In this document: positions 28,597 through 39,311 of the stretch, piece after piece
Position numbering within the stretch: the first letter of the stretch is position 1
Layout of the letters: the number at the start of each line of letters is the position of its first letter
DNA from: Methylocystaceae bacterium
Lineage (GTDB): Bacteria; Pseudomonadota; Alphaproteobacteria; Rhodospirillales; Terasakiellaceae
Assembly: GCA_013373205.1 (NCBI GenBank)
Contig: JABXIG010000007.1
Coordinates: 1 to 64,000, forward strand
Reading direction: 5' to 3'
Length of the DNA stretch: 64,000 bases
Position numbers and translations under genes: made by a program
The notes under the pieces: model-generated
Seen by the model: the letters and a program-made list of their open reading frames with translations, nothing else
Database searches by the model: none
What the model was told of the DNA's origin: nothing

Positions 28597-29670
28597 TTAG
28601 CGGACACGATGCACTTGTCCGCCACTTAACGGCTCAGCCACCCCGGTAGTTCCGGGGAATGTAATCGGCAAACCTTTTTCAGCACGAGCAGCTAAATATG
28701 CAAAGGCTTGGGATTCAATCGCATCGCCATTCCAACCAACATCCTCAGCTTTTAAGATACCGCCATAAAGATAAGCGTTAAACGCACTCATCATCGCTTT
28801 ATTTAAGCGCCCACCACCGCATACGATCCAAAGCTCGGCCAGTTCGGGAAAAAAATCTTGAGCGCGCATGACCGCAGCCACAGTAAAAGCTGTAAGTGTC
28901 GCTGCCCCATCTTCCAAAGAAAGATCATCCACCAATTCAAAAGCAAACTTCTTGAATTCATCACGGTCCAAACTTTTAGGTACGGGTTGATGAAAATAAG
29001 GATGTGTCATGAAACTGTTAACAGCCGCATCATCAATCTCGCCTGCGCTTGCTATTTGTCCATCTTCATCAAAAGCAAGACCTGTATGTTTTTGAACCCA
29101 GTCATCAACCAATGCATTCGCAGGACCTGTGTCAAAGGCGATCAGTTTCCCGTCCTCTCCAATCCAGGTAACATTTCCAACCCCACCAAGGTTTAAGACG
29201 GCCAGAGGCTTATGCATCTCTTTAGCTAACGCAGCATGAAAGATGGGGACGAGCGGCGCGCCCTGCCCACCTGCTTTCACATCATTGGTGCGCAAATCAT
29301 TGACCACATCAATCCCGACCGCGCGCGCCATCTCTGCGCCATCACCCAATTGAATGGTCAGGCCATTTTCCGGTTCATGAAAGACTGTCTGTCCATGAAA
29401 ACCGATCAAATCCACATCCGCACGCGTAATACCTTCGCTTTGCAAAAAACGTTCAATAGCCTGTACATGACGGTGGGTGACAGCGGCTTCCAAGTCCGCC
29501 AGCCCATCTTTTTTGCCAAAGCCACGTCGGATTTGATTGCGAAATTCTTGGTCGAAAGGATAGGATTTAAAGGGCCCGAGCTCCTGGATGGTTTCACCAT
29601 CGGTGCGCACCAGCGCGATATCCACCCCATCTAAGGAGGTGCCGCTCATCAACCCCAAAACCAGTTTCAA
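28597..29670 (-). CDS. anmK: Anhydro-N-acetylmuramic acid kinase
   Basis: Phosphorylates and opens 1,6-anhydroMurNAc during peptidoglycan recycling. The ATP-binding motif GLMSGTSLDGVDIAL is at residues 6-20; GFHGQTVFHEP and LNLGGVGNVTWI are typical of the family, as is GGGRLNKAMM near residue 270. Length 357 aa is usual. The start is a TTG with AGGA upstream. MarC lies directly upstream on the same strand, 12 bp away. Confidence 0.93.
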   Translation of the reverse strand: MKLVLGLMSGTSLDGVDIALVRTDGETIQELGPFKSYPFDQEFRNQIRRGFGKKDGLADLEAAVTHRHVQAIERFLQSEGITRADVDLIGFHGQTVFHEPENGLTIQLGDGAEMARAVGIDVVNDLRTNDVKAGGQGAPLVPIFHAALAKEMHKPLAVLNLGGVGNVTWIGEDGKLIAFDTGPANALVDDWVQKHTGLAFDEDGQIASAGEIDDAAVNSFMTHPYFHQPVPKSLDRDEFKKFAFELVDDLSLEDGAATLTAFTVAAVMRAQDFFPELAELWIVCGGGRLNKAMMSAFNAYLYGGILKAEDVGWNGDAIESQAFAYLAARAEKGLPITFPGTTGVAEPLSGGQVHRVR

Positions 29671-29682
29671 AATTCCTGCCCT

Positions 29683-30312
29683 TTAACTAAATAACGCCAC
29701 ACGAAGGCCATCTATAATATATTGTGACGCCAAAGCTGCCAACAGCACACCCAAAATTCTTGAAAAAATGCTCGAAACCGTTTGCCCAAGGATTCTTTCC
29801 AGACGATGGGAAATCAAAAACAGGCCAAGGCTGATGAGCATGACTATCAAAGTCACCCCCAAAATAAGCGACTGCCCTTGAAGACTACCCGCCTGCCCTT
29901 CCATCAACAGCATGATCGAGGTGATCGATCCGGGACCAGCTAGAAACGGGATAGCGAGTGGGAAGACAGAGATATCTTCCATTTCGTGGTCATTTTTAAT
30001 CTCTTCAGCTTTTTCCGTGCGACGCATGGTTCGCTTGCCAAAGACCATTTCAAGCCCCGTAATAAACAGCATCACCCCACCCGCGATCCGAAAAGATGAC
30101 ATTTCAATCCCCAACAGCCCGAGGAACTCAGGGCCAATCAAGGCAAAAAACAGCAATATCCCGAAACCAAAGAAAAATGCGCGAAAGGCCATGCGGCGGC
30201 GATACGCAATCGTTGCACCAGTCGTCAAACCGATAAACATCGGGGTTAGACCAATGGGATCAATAATTACAAATAAAGTGACAAACGCCTGAAGGACGAT
30301 ATCAACCATCAC
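29683..30312 (-). CDS. MarC family integral membrane protein
   Basis: Six-helix membrane protein of the MarC/UPF0056 family (209 aa). Family features include FVIIDPIGLTPMFIGLT near the N-terminus, GGVMLFITGLEMVFGK and PLAIPFLAGPGSITSIMLL. MarC proteins were once linked to multidrug resistance but this has not held up, and transport function is not settled. Divergent from tyrS, and probably co-transcribed with anmK. Confidence 0.88.
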   Translation of the reverse strand: MMVDIVLQAFVTLFVIIDPIGLTPMFIGLTTGATIAYRRRMAFRAFFFGFGILLFFALIGPEFLGLLGIEMSSFRIAGGVMLFITGLEMVFGKRTMRRTEKAEEIKNDHEMEDISVFPLAIPFLAGPGSITSIMLLMEGQAGSLQGQSLILGVTLIVMLISLGLFLISHRLERILGQTVSSIFSRILGVLLAALASQYIIDGLRVALFS

Positions 30313-30406
30313 ACCTAACCATTTTTATCTAGAGATTCTCTTTGTTTTCATGCTAAGTAGGCGCCCCTAAGATCAATGTAAAGACTTTTCAGGAAAAAGC
30401 GTTGTC

Positions 30407-31660
30407 ATGACCCAATACAAATCAGATTTCATTCGTATCCTTGCGGAACGCGGATTTATCAATCAATGTACCGACATTGAAGCCTTGGACGAAAAAGCAT
30501 CCAAAGAGGTCATCACAGCCTATATCGGGTTTGACTGTACCGCAACCAGCCTTCATATCGGCAGCTTGTTACCGATCATGCTCCTGCGATGGTTACAAAA
30601 AACAGGGCACAAACCTGTTGTCCTCATGGGCGGTGGCACCACCAAAGTGGGTGACCCGTCAGGTAAAGACGCTACACGTCCGGTCATGACGGATGAGTTT
30701 ATTGCCAACAACATGGCCGGGATTAAAACTGTCTTTGACAAGTATCTTGATTTCGGCAACGGCGAAAAAGACGCCTTGATGGTCAACAATAATGACTGGC
30801 TGTCAGACCTTTCCTACCTTGAATTTTTACGTGATTTTGGTCGTCATTTCACCATCAACCGTATGATGAGCTTTGACAGCGTCAAACTGCGTCTTGATCG
30901 CGAACAACCGCTGACCTTCCTTGAATTTAACTATATGATCTTGCAGGCTTACGATTTTTATGAGCTGAACAAACGTCACGATTTGTCCCTGCAAATGGGT
31001 GGATCAGACCAATGGGGTAACATCATCAATGGGGTTGAACTGACCCGTCGTGTCTCTGGGAACGAAGTCTTTGGCCTAACGGTGCCGCTTCTAACCACCT
31101 CAGCCGGACAAAAGATGGGTAAGACCGCCAATGGGGCGATCTGGCTAAACGATGACATGCTTTCTGCCTATGATTTCTGGCAGTACTGGCGCAACACGTC
31201 AGATGCAGATGTAGGACGTTTTCTTAAACTCTTTACCGAACTGCCACTTGATGAAATCGCCAAACTCGAATCTTTGGAAGGCCAGGAACTGAACGAAGCA
31301 AAGAAAATCCTTGCTCATGAAGTCACCAAACTCTGCCGTGGTGAACAAGCTGCTGTTGATGCGGCTGAAACCGCCCGCAAAACATTTGAAGAAGGCCAGC
31401 TGGGTAAAGACCTGCCAACCTTTGAAGTTTCCAAAGCTGATTTGGAAGCCGGCATCCCAGCCTTTGATGCCATGCGCCGTGTAGAACTGGCAAAATCAGG
31501 GGGGGAAGCGCGCCGGGCGATTAAAGGTGGTGGTGCACGCTTGAACGACAAGGCAATTGGCGATGAAAATCAGCAAATCACCTTAAACGATGCCAACGAT
31601 GACGGATTAATCAAACTTTCTTTCGGCAAAAAACGCCACGCGCTGATTAAACCTGTTTAA
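30407..31660 (+). CDS. tyrS: Tyrosyl-tRNA synthetase
   Basis: Class I aminoacyl-tRNA synthetase charging tRNA-Tyr. HIGH-like motif SLHIGSLLP at about residues 48-56, tyrosine pocket [19 protein letters not shown]-like loop [11 protein letters not shown], and a C-terminal S4-like RNA-binding segment ([20 protein letters not shown]). Length 417 aa is normal. Its stop codon overlaps the stop codon of the convergent AsmA-like gene. Confidence 0.96.
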   Translation: MTQYKSDFIRILAERGFINQCTDIEALDEKASKEVITAYIGFDCTATSLHIGSLLPIMLLRWLQKTGHKPVVLMGGGTTKVGDPSGKDATRPVMTDEFIANNMAGIKTVFDKYLDFGNGEKDALMVNNNDWLSDLSYLEFLRDFGRHFTINRMMSFDSVKLRLDREQPLTFLEFNYMILQAYDFYELNKRHDLSLQMGGSDQWGNIINGVELTRRVSGNEVFGLTVPLLTTSAGQKMGKTANGAIWLNDDMLSAYDFWQYWRNTSDADVGRFLKLFTELPLDEIAKLESLEGQELNEAKKILAHEVTKLCRGEQAAVDAAETARKTFEEGQLGKDLPTFEVSKADLEAGIPAFDAMRRVELAKSGGEARRAIKGGGARLNDKAIGDENQQITLNDANDDGLIKLSFGKKRHALIKPV

Positions 31661-34600
31661 TTACTTAGCGGATCCGGATTTGGCGATGGGGTCTCATCAC
31701 CATCGCCAAGCTGAAACAGTTTTCTTAAAAAACCGGGTGCAAGGGCACTGACAGGGTTAACGTTAACGTCTGGATTATCCAGATTACCCGTAATGTCATA
31801 AGTCCAAGCAAACAAGCCCCCGCCTTTTTCCCCCGCAGAAAACAGGCTTCCCAAGATAGGAACATTCCCTAACAACGAATTCAGACCATAGGCAGGAACC
31901 ACAGTGCCACGAATATTGGCAACCTTAGCATAGGTATAAATCTTTCCTTCCCAGGTCAAACCGATCGAGATACCGTTTGTGCGCCCATCTTTCAGTTCAA
32001 TCACGCCCCTATTATATTTAAAAGGCGATGTCAGGCTCGTAAACCCAAGCCCATCACCTTGCAGCGTGTCTATAAAACCCGTTACACCCACAAGACTAAG
32101 AAGCTTGGCCAGGGCCGGAACTTTAGTGATGCGATAATCACTAATCTGAATATTGCCGACCAACGGACGACCATCGACATCATCATTAAAGACGCCATCA
32201 ATTAAAAGGTTGCCATCCTGCATATCATCAAACATATCCAATGACCTCAGCAAAGCACCGGCATCTTTTGTTTCCATTTTGAAACGACGATTGGCCTGAT
32301 CTGGTGACAGGTCAATCATGAAAGGTTTGCCACCACCCACAACCCCCGTTAAATGAGCCTGTGACCAAATTTTCCCATCCGAACTGATGGCACCCGCCAC
32401 CGTATCCAAAGAATGTTCCTCGTCCAGCCAGACTTTTGAAAAACGCCCAGAAAAAGTTCCAATCAAATCAGTATCTTTATTTTCTGATTTTTCAGAATCT
32501 GAAACCGTATTACGTTGCTTTGTCAAAAGACTGGTTAGATCAAGACTTTCACCATGAATGTCAGCTTCCCATCCCATTTTATCAGAATGTAAAATCGTGC
32601 CGCCTGCTATATCAGTCCGCCCTGCCTGAAAACGTGAAATTTTCATGGTGTGTAATTTCTTGCCCGTTGCATCCATTGTAAATGAACCAGATGCTTTTAA
32701 GCCTTCAGTTGATACTGAGAAATAGGGCACTCCAATCAATCGATTGTCATTGAATGTCACTTTCGCATAAGCCTGACCTTCTTCATCTTTCTGTTTGCTC
32801 CAATGAATAACAGGAACATTGAGGTTTGCACCTTTCAAATCAGCAAATGTTTCCAGTTCGCCATTGCCATCCCAATTTTCTGTAATTGTCGCGTCCACAT
32901 GAACGGGACCCGTCATAATCTCGTCATTGAATGGTGGAAAATCCAGACGCAACTCATTGATACGTTGTTCATCGTTCACAACCCCGTCCAATAAGAAACG
33001 CCTTTTAAACAAAGTGTCACTGCTGAAATTTTCACGCCATTTCAGATCAGCCGGAATAGTCCCAAGCACGATCTTGCCGTCAACATCCATGCCTTTTTTG
33101 TCGACATCCAGTTTGATCTCCCCGTTGCTCAGGTTCTGCTCAAAAATCACATCATTGATGGTAATTTCTTTACCGATGGATTTTGCACTGACGTCAACCC
33201 CATCCCATTTCAAATCATCCAACAATAAAAATGACATTTTCAAATTTGTCTCGGTTTGACCGGACGTTTTCTTTGGGTCCAGCCCCAAGGCTTTTGCAAA
33301 ACCTAAAGGTTCACGGTCAATAAATTCCAAGGTTTCACGCAATGGGCTTGTGGCATTTAAATCAAGAGTAAGGCGCTGATCAAATTCGTCCAAACCGGTA
33401 ATATCGACCTGTGCATCCAGAACCTGTATGTCACCTACACCACCTGCGCTAACCGTAACATTAAAGCTTTTATCATCATACTTTGCCCAGCCAAACGCAT
33501 GGGTGGCTGGCGGCAATGGTGGCAGGTAATTAACACTGACATCTTCAATCACCATATCCCCATGCAGATGATGCAAGATCGGTTCACCATCTTCAGGTAA
33601 GCTAACGGACACGTTAATACCAGCACGTGGGACAAGCCCGTCATAAATCCGGTTCACCACCCAGTCACGGGCATCGTCATTAACGCCTTTGGGCCAATAA
33701 CGATGTAAATTCGTTGGCTGGACATTTAACACTTCCCCAACCAAATCAATTTTACGCATAGGGCCCTTGACTGCCCCCTCTATTGTGGCCGTCACTGACC
33801 CAGTTGGACCTTCACCCGAATCAAAAGAAAGTTTTTCCAGTTCAAGGTGATCAGTTACCCTTTCATAAGCGCCGCTAAAGCGCACGCTTTCCAAGGGGAG
33901 GAAGTGATCATATGGCGCAGGTAAATAGACCATTGAGCCAGCTTTTAAAGCAATCAAAACCTCATCGATACGCAGCTTTTCGTATAAATCTTCATAACTC
34001 ATACGCAAAGAAACCGTATCCACATTCAAGGCCTGTGGTGCAGGTGCCGGAATTTTAATCAAGCCCTCAGTTGCCTGTACTTCTGCAAAAAAGGAACGAA
34101 CCTTGCCCGTTTTATCAATTGCCAGATTTGTTTTCCCTTCAATGGCAAAGTCAAAGGCTTGCAGTTGTGTCAGTTCCGGCATCAGATATGACAAACCTGC
34201 CAAATGCAGCTTGTGGGCTAAAAGCTGCACATCCATAATTTCGGTTGTTACATTATAAGAAGCACTCAGATCCACTTTTGTTGGCTTGCCATTTAAAAAG
34301 ATATCCAGACCCGTATCGACCACCACCGTTTCACCGATCCGTTCAAAATGAATATCCGTATCTGGTGCTTTGAAGCTGGCATTCGTTTTCATATCCACAT
34401 ATTCAAACTGGCCGTCTTTAATGACAACTTCTTCAAGATAAGTCAGGGAATGTTTCGGATCAGGTGTACGCGATATAAGTTGATCCAAGGTGAAAGGAAC
34501 ACGCGACCCATCACCCATTTCAAAGGCAAGGGTGCCATCGCTATGGCGTAACAAATGAATTTGGGGCTGGATCAGTTCCAGACTGTTTGGGGCAACAACC

Positions 34601-34926
34601 CCATTTAGCAGAGCTTTTGGACTAATGGAAACGGACGCCTGTGGCACACTGGCCAATAATCGCCCATCATGGCTATAAACCTGCATCCCATCTACGCGGA
34701 TATCCAGATTGCGCTCCCAGCCTTCCCAGCTCACAAAGGTATCCTTGATTTTGATATGAAAACCCAATGCGTTTTGGGACATAGCATCCACAATATAGGG
34801 CGTCATTTGCGGAATCAAGATCGGACCTTGCGATAACTTCCAGGCGAGTACAAGCGCCAGCAAAGCAATCCCACCAAAGACTGCGCCTAAAATTTGTAGT
34901 GAATGTTTAATAGACTTCCAAACCAC
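31657..34926 (-). CDS. AsmA/YhdP-like large envelope protein
   Basis: 1089-aa protein with one N-terminal membrane helix (about 12-30) and a very long periplasmic part. The AsmA/DUF3971 family signature is seen in the N-terminal third ([20 protein letters not shown]), and the C-terminal AsmA-like region includes [19 protein letters not shown] and [13 protein letters not shown]. Such proteins are thought to form beta-groove bridges moving phospholipid between membranes (TamB/YhdP/AsmA superfamily). Ends in a Pro/Asn-rich tail. Convergent with tyrS and divergent from glnE. Lipid transport is a family inference, not shown here. Confidence 0.85.
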   Translation of the reverse strand: MVWKSIKHSLQILGAVFGGIALLALVLAWKLSQGPILIPQMTPYIVDAMSQNALGFHIKIKDTFVSWEGWERNLDIRVDGMQVYSHDGRLLASVPQASVSISPKALLNGVVAPNSLELIQPQIHLLRHSDGTLAFEMGDGSRVPFTLDQLISRTPDPKHSLTYLEEVVIKDGQFEYVDMKTNASFKAPDTDIHFERIGETVVVDTGLDIFLNGKPTKVDLSASYNVTTEIMDVQLLAHKLHLAGLSYLMPELTQLQAFDFAIEGKTNLAIDKTGKVRSFFAEVQATEGLIKIPAPAPQALNVDTVSLRMSYEDLYEKLRIDEVLIALKAGSMVYLPAPYDHFLPLESVRFSGAYERVTDHLELEKLSFDSGEGPTGSVTATIEGAVKGPMRKIDLVGEVLNVQPTNLHRYWPKGVNDDARDWVVNRIYDGLVPRAGINVSVSLPEDGEPILHHLHGDMVIEDVSVNYLPPLPPATHAFGWAKYDDKSFNVTVSAGGVGDIQVLDAQVDITGLDEFDQRLTLDLNATSPLRETLEFIDREPLGFAKALGLDPKKTSGQTETNLKMSFLLLDDLKWDGVDVSAKSIGKEITINDVIFEQNLSNGEIKLDVDKKGMDVDGKIVLGTIPADLKWRENFSSDTLFKRRFLLDGVVNDEQRINELRLDFPPFNDEIMTGPVHVDATITENWDGNGELETFADLKGANLNVPVIHWSKQKDEEGQAYAKVTFNDNRLIGVPYFSVSTEGLKASGSFTMDATGKKLHTMKISRFQAGRTDIAGGTILHSDKMGWEADIHGESLDLTSLLTKQRNTVSDSEKSENKDTDLIGTFSGRFSKVWLDEEHSLDTVAGAISSDGKIWSQAHLTGVVGGGKPFMIDLSPDQANRRFKMETKDAGALLRSLDMFDDMQDGNLLIDGVFNDDVDGRPLVGNIQISDYRITKVPALAKLLSLVGVTGFIDTLQGDGLGFTSLTSPFKYNRGVIELKDGRTNGISIGLTWEGKIYTYAKVANIRGTVVPAYGLNSLLGNVPILGSLFSAGEKGGGLFAWTYDITGNLDNPDVNVNPVSALAPGFLRKLFQLGDGDETPSPNPDPLSN

Positions 34927-35020
34927 CGGATGAACTTTCCGTTTCTTTTCGTACTTGACCCATTTATTGACTTAGCGCACTCTGCACAAAAACAGAGGCA
35001 CACAGCTGGGGATTATTATT

Positions 35021-38000
35021 ATGACAACTCTTTGGTACCAAAACGTTAACGCCCCACTTCCCAAAGCTTCTAATCTGGAAAAATGCGAGGTCAATTTCTG
35101 CCATTGGCAAGAAGCAATCAGCGCCATAGATGACATTGATCGACAATCATTTGCAACAACTGTTATTGATGATCCAAAAGCAAGACTGATTCTCTCTGCT
35201 ATTTTTGGCAACAGTCCTTTCCTAAGCCATTGCGTTACAAAAGATATTTCGTTCACCTGTGACCTGCTCAAAAAAGGCCCTCAAAGCAGCTTTCAAGACC
35301 TTATGTACCAGCTAGAAAAATGCTGGCAAGATCAACCGGAACGCGAAGCAATGGCAAAACAGCTGCGAATCAGCAAACGTCGCGCTGCCTTGAGCATAGC
35401 TTTAGCTGATATTTGTCAGGAATGGAATATTTTTCAAGTCACAGATGCCCTGACAACACTGGCTGAGAAATCATTGGACTACGCCATTGGCACATTGCTG
35501 CGCGAAGGGCACAGGCGTGGATATTTCAAATTGCCTGACCCGGAAAACAATCCACAGAAAGGATCCGGCTTTATTATCTTAGGTATGGGCAAACTCGGCG
35601 GGCGCGAGCTGAACTATTCCAGCGATGTGGATATTATCGTACTTTATGACACTGATGTGATCCAAACCGATGATCCTTGGGATTTACAGACCAACATGGT
35701 GCGTCTGACCAAACAGCTTGTGCAGATGATGGATGACCGCACGGCCGATGGTTATGTCTTCAGAACTGACCTGCGCCTGCGCCCGGACCCCGGTTCCACC
35801 CCGCTTGCTATCTCGGTGTTAGGGGCTGAAACCTATTATGAAAGTGTCGGTCAAAACTGGGAACGCGCCGCCATGATCAAAGCCCGTCCAGTGGCAGGCG
35901 ATATCGAAGCTGGATACCGTTTCTTGGAAACCTTACGCCCCTACATGTGGCGCAAATATATGGATTTTGCCGCCATTCAGGACATTCATGCCATCAAACG
36001 CCAGATCAATGCCCACAAAGGCGGCCATTCCATCGCTCTAAACGGCCATAACGTCAAACTAGGCCATGGCGGCATTCGTGAAATTGAATTTTATGCCCAG
36101 ACTCAGCAACTAATCTGGGGCGGGCGCAACCCGGATGTACGCATTGCACCGACATGTAAAGCCTTGCAGGCCTTGGTAGATGCCGAACAGATGGATCAAA
36201 AAACCTGTGATGATCTGATCGAAAGTTATGAATTCTTGCGCATGGTCGAACATCGCATCCAAATGACCAACGATGAACAGACTCACAATATCCCCGACGA
36301 AGATCAAGCCGTGGACCATCTCGCCACCTTTTTGGGTTATGAAAATAAACAAGCTTTTTCTGATGATTTCATCCCCCACCTTGAACGGGTTGAAACCTAT
36401 TATGCGCAATTATTTGAAGACAATACCGACAACGATAAACATGATAACGAAAGCGGCAACCTCGTCTTCACCGGGGGCGAAAGTGACCCTGCGACATTGC
36501 AATATCTTGAAAGCCTTGGCTTCAAGGAACCGGAATTTGTCGATACCTCCGTTCGTGGTTGGCACCATGCGCGTTATCGCGCAACCCGAAGCCGCAGAAC
36601 GCGCGAAATTTTGACTGAACTGATGCCCGTCTTGATCCATGCAATGGCCAACACGGCTGAACCTGATAGGGCGTTTAAAAGGTTTGATGAATTTTTAAGC
36701 CAGTTGCCTGCGGGTGTTCAGCTCTTTTCCATGTTTCAGGTCAACCCGCATTTGCTTGATCTTGTCGCGGAAGTCATGGGGGAAGCCCCGCGCCTTGCCG
36801 AACACCTTGCGCGACATTCCGGCATGTTGGAATATGTTTTAACGCCTGATTTTTTCACACCACTTCCCGGTGTCGATGAACTCTGTGAAGATCTGGAAAA
36901 AATACTCTGTCAGGCGCGTGACTTTCAGGATGTACTGGATATCAGCCGACGATGGGCCAATGACCGCAAGTTTCAGGTCGGGGTTCAAACCCTGCGCCAG
37001 ATAATAACGATTAAGGAATCCGGCCTCGCCCAAACCCATATTGCCGACTGTATTATCAAGACACTGCTACCACGGGTTCAGGAAGAATTGGCGCAAAAAC
37101 ACGGCATCATCGAAGGTGGGGATATGTGTATCGTCGGGCTTGGCAAAGCAGGAAGTTGCGATATGACGGCAACCAGTGATCTTGACTTGGTTTTCATTTA
37201 TGACGTGCCTGAAGATTGCACCGGCTCCAATGGAGATCGCGAATTAGGGGTAGCCCAATATTACGCCCGCCTGTCCCAACGTTTTATCAATGCCCTGACC
37301 GCACCAACGGGCGAAGGTATGCTGTATGAAGTTGACATGCGTTTACGCCCCTCTGGTAATGCAGGGCCTATTGCCTCCAGTCTAGACGCCTTTAAACGCT
37401 ATCATGTAGAATCAGCCTGGACATGGGAACATATGGCCTTGACCCGTGCCCGTGTCATTTGCGGCAGCCCTGAGCTTACAGGCAAGATTGAGCAGGAAGT
37501 TCAAAATGTCCTGTGCGAAAAACGCGATCCTGACAAGCTGGTCTATGATGTATCGGACATGCGCAAACGTATGGATAAAGAACATCACACCGACGTTGTC
37601 TGGGAAATCAAACAATATCGTGGTGGCATTGTCGATATCGATTTTATTGCACAATATCTGCAACTAAAATTTGGCAATATCCACCCCGAGATTTTGCAGA
37701 ACAATACCGTTGATGTGCTAACCAAAGCACGTGACATGCAGGTTCTAGAAGAAAATACCGCCAACGACCTGATTAATGCCATTGAACTTTGGAACATCAT
37801 TCAGGGATACCTGCGCCTGACAGTAGCAGCAGAACTTAAAAAAGAAGATGGTGGCGAATTACCTGATGCTCTAAAACAAGACCTTGTGCAAGCCACAGGC
37901 GAGCCTACATTTGACATGTTGTGCGAACGTATGAAAAATGCCGCCCGACAAGTTATGAAACATTATCAAACCCTGATCGATGATCCCGCATCCTCCGTCA

Positions 38001-38023
38001 GTCTCGAAGAAGAAAAAGGATAA
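35021..38023 (+). CDS. glnE: Bifunctional glutamine synthetase adenylyl-removing/adenylyltransferase
   Basis: Regulates glutamine synthetase by adding or removing AMP in response to PII. Two nucleotidyltransferase domains: N-terminal (adenylyl-removing) with GMGKLGGRELNYSSDVDIIV near residue 185, and C-terminal (adenylylating) with GLGKAGSCDMTATSDLDLVF near residue 705. Each keeps the metal-binding DxD. Length 1000 aa is typical of Alphaproteobacteria. It heads a run of four plus-strand genes (glnE-bcp-DUF455-GGDEF/EAL) with gaps under 10 bp. Confidence 0.96.
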   Translation: MTTLWYQNVNAPLPKASNLEKCEVNFCHWQEAISAIDDIDRQSFATTVIDDPKARLILSAIFGNSPFLSHCVTKDISFTCDLLKKGPQSSFQDLMYQLEKCWQDQPEREAMAKQLRISKRRAALSIALADICQEWNIFQVTDALTTLAEKSLDYAIGTLLREGHRRGYFKLPDPENNPQKGSGFIILGMGKLGGRELNYSSDVDIIVLYDTDVIQTDDPWDLQTNMVRLTKQLVQMMDDRTADGYVFRTDLRLRPDPGSTPLAISVLGAETYYESVGQNWERAAMIKARPVAGDIEAGYRFLETLRPYMWRKYMDFAAIQDIHAIKRQINAHKGGHSIALNGHNVKLGHGGIREIEFYAQTQQLIWGGRNPDVRIAPTCKALQALVDAEQMDQKTCDDLIESYEFLRMVEHRIQMTNDEQTHNIPDEDQAVDHLATFLGYENKQAFSDDFIPHLERVETYYAQLFEDNTDNDKHDNESGNLVFTGGESDPATLQYLESLGFKEPEFVDTSVRGWHHARYRATRSRRTREILTELMPVLIHAMANTAEPDRAFKRFDEFLSQLPAGVQLFSMFQVNPHLLDLVAEVMGEAPRLAEHLARHSGMLEYVLTPDFFTPLPGVDELCEDLEKILCQARDFQDVLDISRRWANDRKFQVGVQTLRQIITIKESGLAQTHIADCIIKTLLPRVQEELAQKHGIIEGGDMCIVGLGKAGSCDMTATSDLDLVFIYDVPEDCTGSNGDRELGVAQYYARLSQRFINALTAPTGEGMLYEVDMRLRPSGNAGPIASSLDAFKRYHVESAWTWEHMALTRARVICGSPELTGKIEQEVQNVLCEKRDPDKLVYDVSDMRKRMDKEHHTDVVWEIKQYRGGIVDIDFIAQYLQLKFGNIHPEILQNNTVDVLTKARDMQVLEENTANDLINAIELWNIIQGYLRLTVAAELKKEDGGELPDALKQDLVQATGEPTFDMLCERMKNAARQVMKHYQTLIDDPASSVSLEEEKG

Positions 38024-38031
38024 CCTGAAAG

Positions 38032-38496
38032 ATGACACTTGAAGTTGGCAGCCCCGCCCCGGATTTTACCCTTCCCACAGATAATGAGGGCGAATTAAGC
38101 CTGTCCGGCCTAAAAGGCAAAAAAGTCGTGCTCTATTTCTACCCGAAAGATTCCACACCGGGCTGTACCACACAAGCCAAAGGTTTTCGCGACCTGAAAG
38201 CAGAATTCGAGGCCGAAAACTGCGTCATCGTCGGTGCCTCCAAAGATACAGTGAAACGCCATGACAATTTCGTTAAAAAACAGGAACTGAACTTCCCGCT
38301 GGTCTCTGATGCAGAAAGCGATCTCTGTGAAACTTATGGTGTGTGGCAGGAAAAGAAAATGTATGGCAAAACCTTCATGGGTATCGTGCGTACCACATTC
38401 TTGATTGATGAAAACGGTATCATTCAAAAAATCTGGCCAAAAGTTAAAGTCAAAGGTCATATCGATGAAGTGCTGGAAGCTATTAAAGAACTCTAG
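38032..38496 (+). CDS. bcp: Thioredoxin-dependent peroxiredoxin (Bcp/PrxQ)
   Basis: Reduces peroxides in the cytoplasm. The peroxidatic Cys is in FYPKDSTPGCTTQAKGFRD (about residue 46). The position five residues later, where many Bcp proteins have the resolving Cys, is Lys here; another Cys is seen in AENCVIVGASK and in SDLCETYGV. It may therefore work as a 1-Cys type or with a different resolving Cys. Length 154 aa. Nine bp after glnE, two bp before the DUF455 gene. Confidence 0.93.
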   Translation: MTLEVGSPAPDFTLPTDNEGELSLSGLKGKKVVLYFYPKDSTPGCTTQAKGFRDLKAEFEAENCVIVGASKDTVKRHDNFVKKQELNFPLVSDAESDLCETYGVWQEKKMYGKTFMGIVRTTFLIDENGIIQKIWPKVKVKGHIDEVLEAIKEL

Positions 38497-38498
38497 GC

Positions 38499-39302
38499 AT
38501 GACCTTATGTGACGCCTGCCTACATGTGCTCACCACAGCAGAGGCAGAAGAAAAGGTACGCTTAACCTATCAATATGCCGAAGACTGGCAACAGGGGCGC
38601 ATCAGCGATATTGGTGCGGCCTCTGCGCCAGACTATCCTGCACGACCGGATAAGCCAGAATTGTTAGCCCCGAAGGATATGCCGCGCAGACGACTGGGGA
38701 GCGAGGCTGGTCGCATCGCCCTGATCCATGCCATTGCACATATCGAACTTAACGCCATTGATCTAGCGTGGGACATCATGGTGCGCTTTGCCCGTGAAGA
38801 TCTACCCACAGATTTCTACAACGATTGGGTTAAGGTTGCCTTTGATGAAGCGGTCCATTTTGAACTGCTGAATAATCGGCTTGGCGATTTTAACGCAACA
38901 TATGGCGACCACCCGGCCCATAACGGGCTGTGGGATGCGGCCTATCAATCACGTGACGATTTGATGGCCCGCTGTGCCCTTGTCCCCATGGTGTTGGAAC
39001 CGCGCGGTCTAGACACCACCCCGCCCACGGTCGAAAAACTTAAAAGACAGGGTGACGAGAAAACGGCAGCCATCATGGAACGGATCGGTTTTGAAGAAAT
39101 CGCCCATGTGCGGGCCGGGACCCGCTGGTTTAATTATATGGCTGAACGTCGCGGACTTGATCCGGTTGAAACATATCACAAGCTGATTAAAGAACGTTTC
39201 AAAGGTGGGCTTAAAGCCCCTTTTAACGACAAAGCACGCGAACAGGCCGGATTAATGCGGGCCTATTATGAACCCTTGTCAAAAACAGGTTCATCAGCTT
39301 AA
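38499..39302 (+). CDS. DUF455 ferritin-like protein
   Basis: Ferritin-like four-helix protein of 267 aa. Glu/His positions in LIHAIAHIELNAIDLAWD, VAFDEAVHFELLNNRLGD and FEEIAHVRAGTRWF fit a di-metal centre. The family (DUF455) is widespread in Proteobacteria; some relatives are annotated near tRNA-modifying enzymes but no activity is assigned with confidence. Two bp after bcp, ten bp before the next gene. Confidence 0.85.
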   Translation: MTLCDACLHVLTTAEAEEKVRLTYQYAEDWQQGRISDIGAASAPDYPARPDKPELLAPKDMPRRRLGSEAGRIALIHAIAHIELNAIDLAWDIMVRFAREDLPTDFYNDWVKVAFDEAVHFELLNNRLGDFNATYGDHPAHNGLWDAAYQSRDDLMARCALVPMVLEPRGLDTTPPTVEKLKRQGDEKTAAIMERIGFEEIAHVRAGTRWFNYMAERRGLDPVETYHKLIKERFKGGLKAPFNDKAREQAGLMRAYYEPLSKTGSSA

Positions 39303-39311
39303 ACTCATTTT

